Positions 63,823 to 64,000 of a stretch of 64,000 nucleotides of DNA are shown piece by piece. The DNA lies in assembly GCF_024198235.1 (NCBI RefSeq), contig NZ_JAKCFB010000014.1, positions 148,020 through 212,019 on the forward strand, in the 5' to 3' direction. Origin of the DNA: Myxococcus dinghuensis (GTDB lineage Bacteria; Myxococcota; Myxococcia; Myxococcales; Myxococcaceae). Every line of letters starts with the position of its first letter. Position 1 is the stretch's first letter. Below the pieces are notes generated by a model. That model was not told the origin of the DNA. It did no database searches and saw nothing but the letters and a program-made list of their open reading frames with translations. The position numbers were made by a program, and so were the translations under genes.

Positions 63823-64000
63823 TCAGGACGTGGGCTCCTCGCCCTCCCCGTCCCGGGGCGTGGCCGCGGGCTCGTCCCGCTCGCGGACCTCGCGCGCCGC
63901 CTGCCGGGGGCGCAGGCGCAGCGCCCCCGAATCCACCTCCGGCGCGCGCCCGGCCCGGGGCCCCGCCGTCACCGGACGCGCGCCGGAGGTGGATTCGGGG
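63823..64000 (-). CDS. C-terminal end of an unidentified protein (5' part outside window)
   Basis: The last 58 codons of a minus-strand frame run from the right edge to a TGA at 63823-63825. The translated tail is rich in Arg, Glu, Pro and Ala (PESTSGARP, RAPEVDSGALRLRPRQAARE, EEPTS) and looks like a disordered or linker C-terminus; no domain is recognisable. Two mirrored segments come from a 24-bp inverted repeat at 63925-63948 and 63977-64000. Coding status is supported only by the open frame and G/C-rich third positions. Confidence 0.45.
   Translation of the reverse strand, partial: PESTSGARPVTAGPRAGRAPEVDSGALRLRPRQAAREVRERDEPAATPRDGEGEEPTS
63925..64000. repeat. 24-bp perfect inverted repeat at the window edge
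   Basis: The left arm (63925-63948) begins ccccgaatccacc and ends ggcgcgcg; the right arm (63977-64000) is its exact reverse complement. The arms are 24 bp each with a 28-bp spacer, and the base left of the left arm is c, so the arms may extend beyond 64000. It lies inside a probable coding tail. Confidence 0.75.

Overview
The window is about 70% G+C, densely coded, and has a strongly G/C-biased third codon position. Its genes are typical of a fruiting-body-type myxobacterium (Myxococcaceae/Archangiaceae): a eukaryote-like Ser/Thr kinase fused to an AAA ATPase with a helical-repeat tail, several single-domain response regulators, a Frz-like chemoreceptor, a DUF-type outer-membrane barrel and many small lipoproteins. 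No rRNA, tRNA, IS element or CRISPR array was recognised. All coordinates come from reading the sequence; no database search was run.

Layout. 1-5.4 kb: a partial DsbA-fold isomerase, an array of about six degenerate ~87-bp tandem repeats that runs into the stop codon of a 1235-residue kinase/ATPase, then a single-domain response regulator. 5.5-10.2 kb: a minus-strand, translationally coupled purine-ureide operon (flavin monooxygenase-like protein, allB, alc, uraD, uraH) without a recognised uricase. 10.4-12.9 kb: pruA and an aldose-epimerase-like gene. 12.9-14.0 kb: a lower-G+C accessory patch with a Cys-rich lipoprotein. 14.0-18.8 kb: a LysR regulator divergent from an acyl-CoA dehydrogenase / APH-type kinase / histidine phosphatase / SDR operon that looks like a 4-hydroxyacyl-CoA pathway, with a perfect T-N11-A dyad between them. 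18.8-23.3 kb: an AraC remnant, a secreted FG-GAP/VCBS protein, an Ada-type methyltransferase, and two tandem paralogous secreted six-cysteine peptides with a defensin-like (CS-alpha-beta) cysteine spacing, then a GST.

23.7-39.9 kb: a MetX-like acyltransferase; a tat operon (RCK channel-like protein, a tatC with a very large periplasmic insertion, tatB); an MFS transporter; a chemoreceptor; a histone-deacetylase-like hydrolase; an AsmA-like protein; a ThrE-type exporter; a sulfatase; a response regulator; an SDR and pyrF. 39.9-49.7 kb: a class A PBP, an RluA-type pseudouridine synthase, a pentapeptide protein, MOSC, metallo-beta-lactamase, EamA, an S24-like/GNAT fusion and a Coa1-like protein. 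49.7-54.8 kb: acyl-CoA dehydrogenase-etfB-etfA, a fructose-6-phosphate aldolase-type transaldolase and kdsD. 55.1-62.8 kb: a long minus-strand operon (outer-membrane barrel, LptM-like lipoprotein, lysA, dapA, dapB, FAH-family, folK, TPR protein) joining lysine/diaminopimelate synthesis with envelope functions. 62.9-64 kb: mutM and the C-terminal tail of an unidentified protein holding a 24-bp perfect inverted repeat.

Several convergent gene pairs are separated by long G+C-rich stem-loops (about 37.6, 39.9, 45.1 and 49.7 kb), which are probable bidirectional terminators. The observations most worth pursuing are the paired CS-alpha-beta-like peptides, the repeat array at the kinase 3' end, the uricase-less ureide operon headed by an unassigned flavoprotein, the kinase/dehydrogenase fatty-acid cluster with its LysR box, and the TatC insertion.
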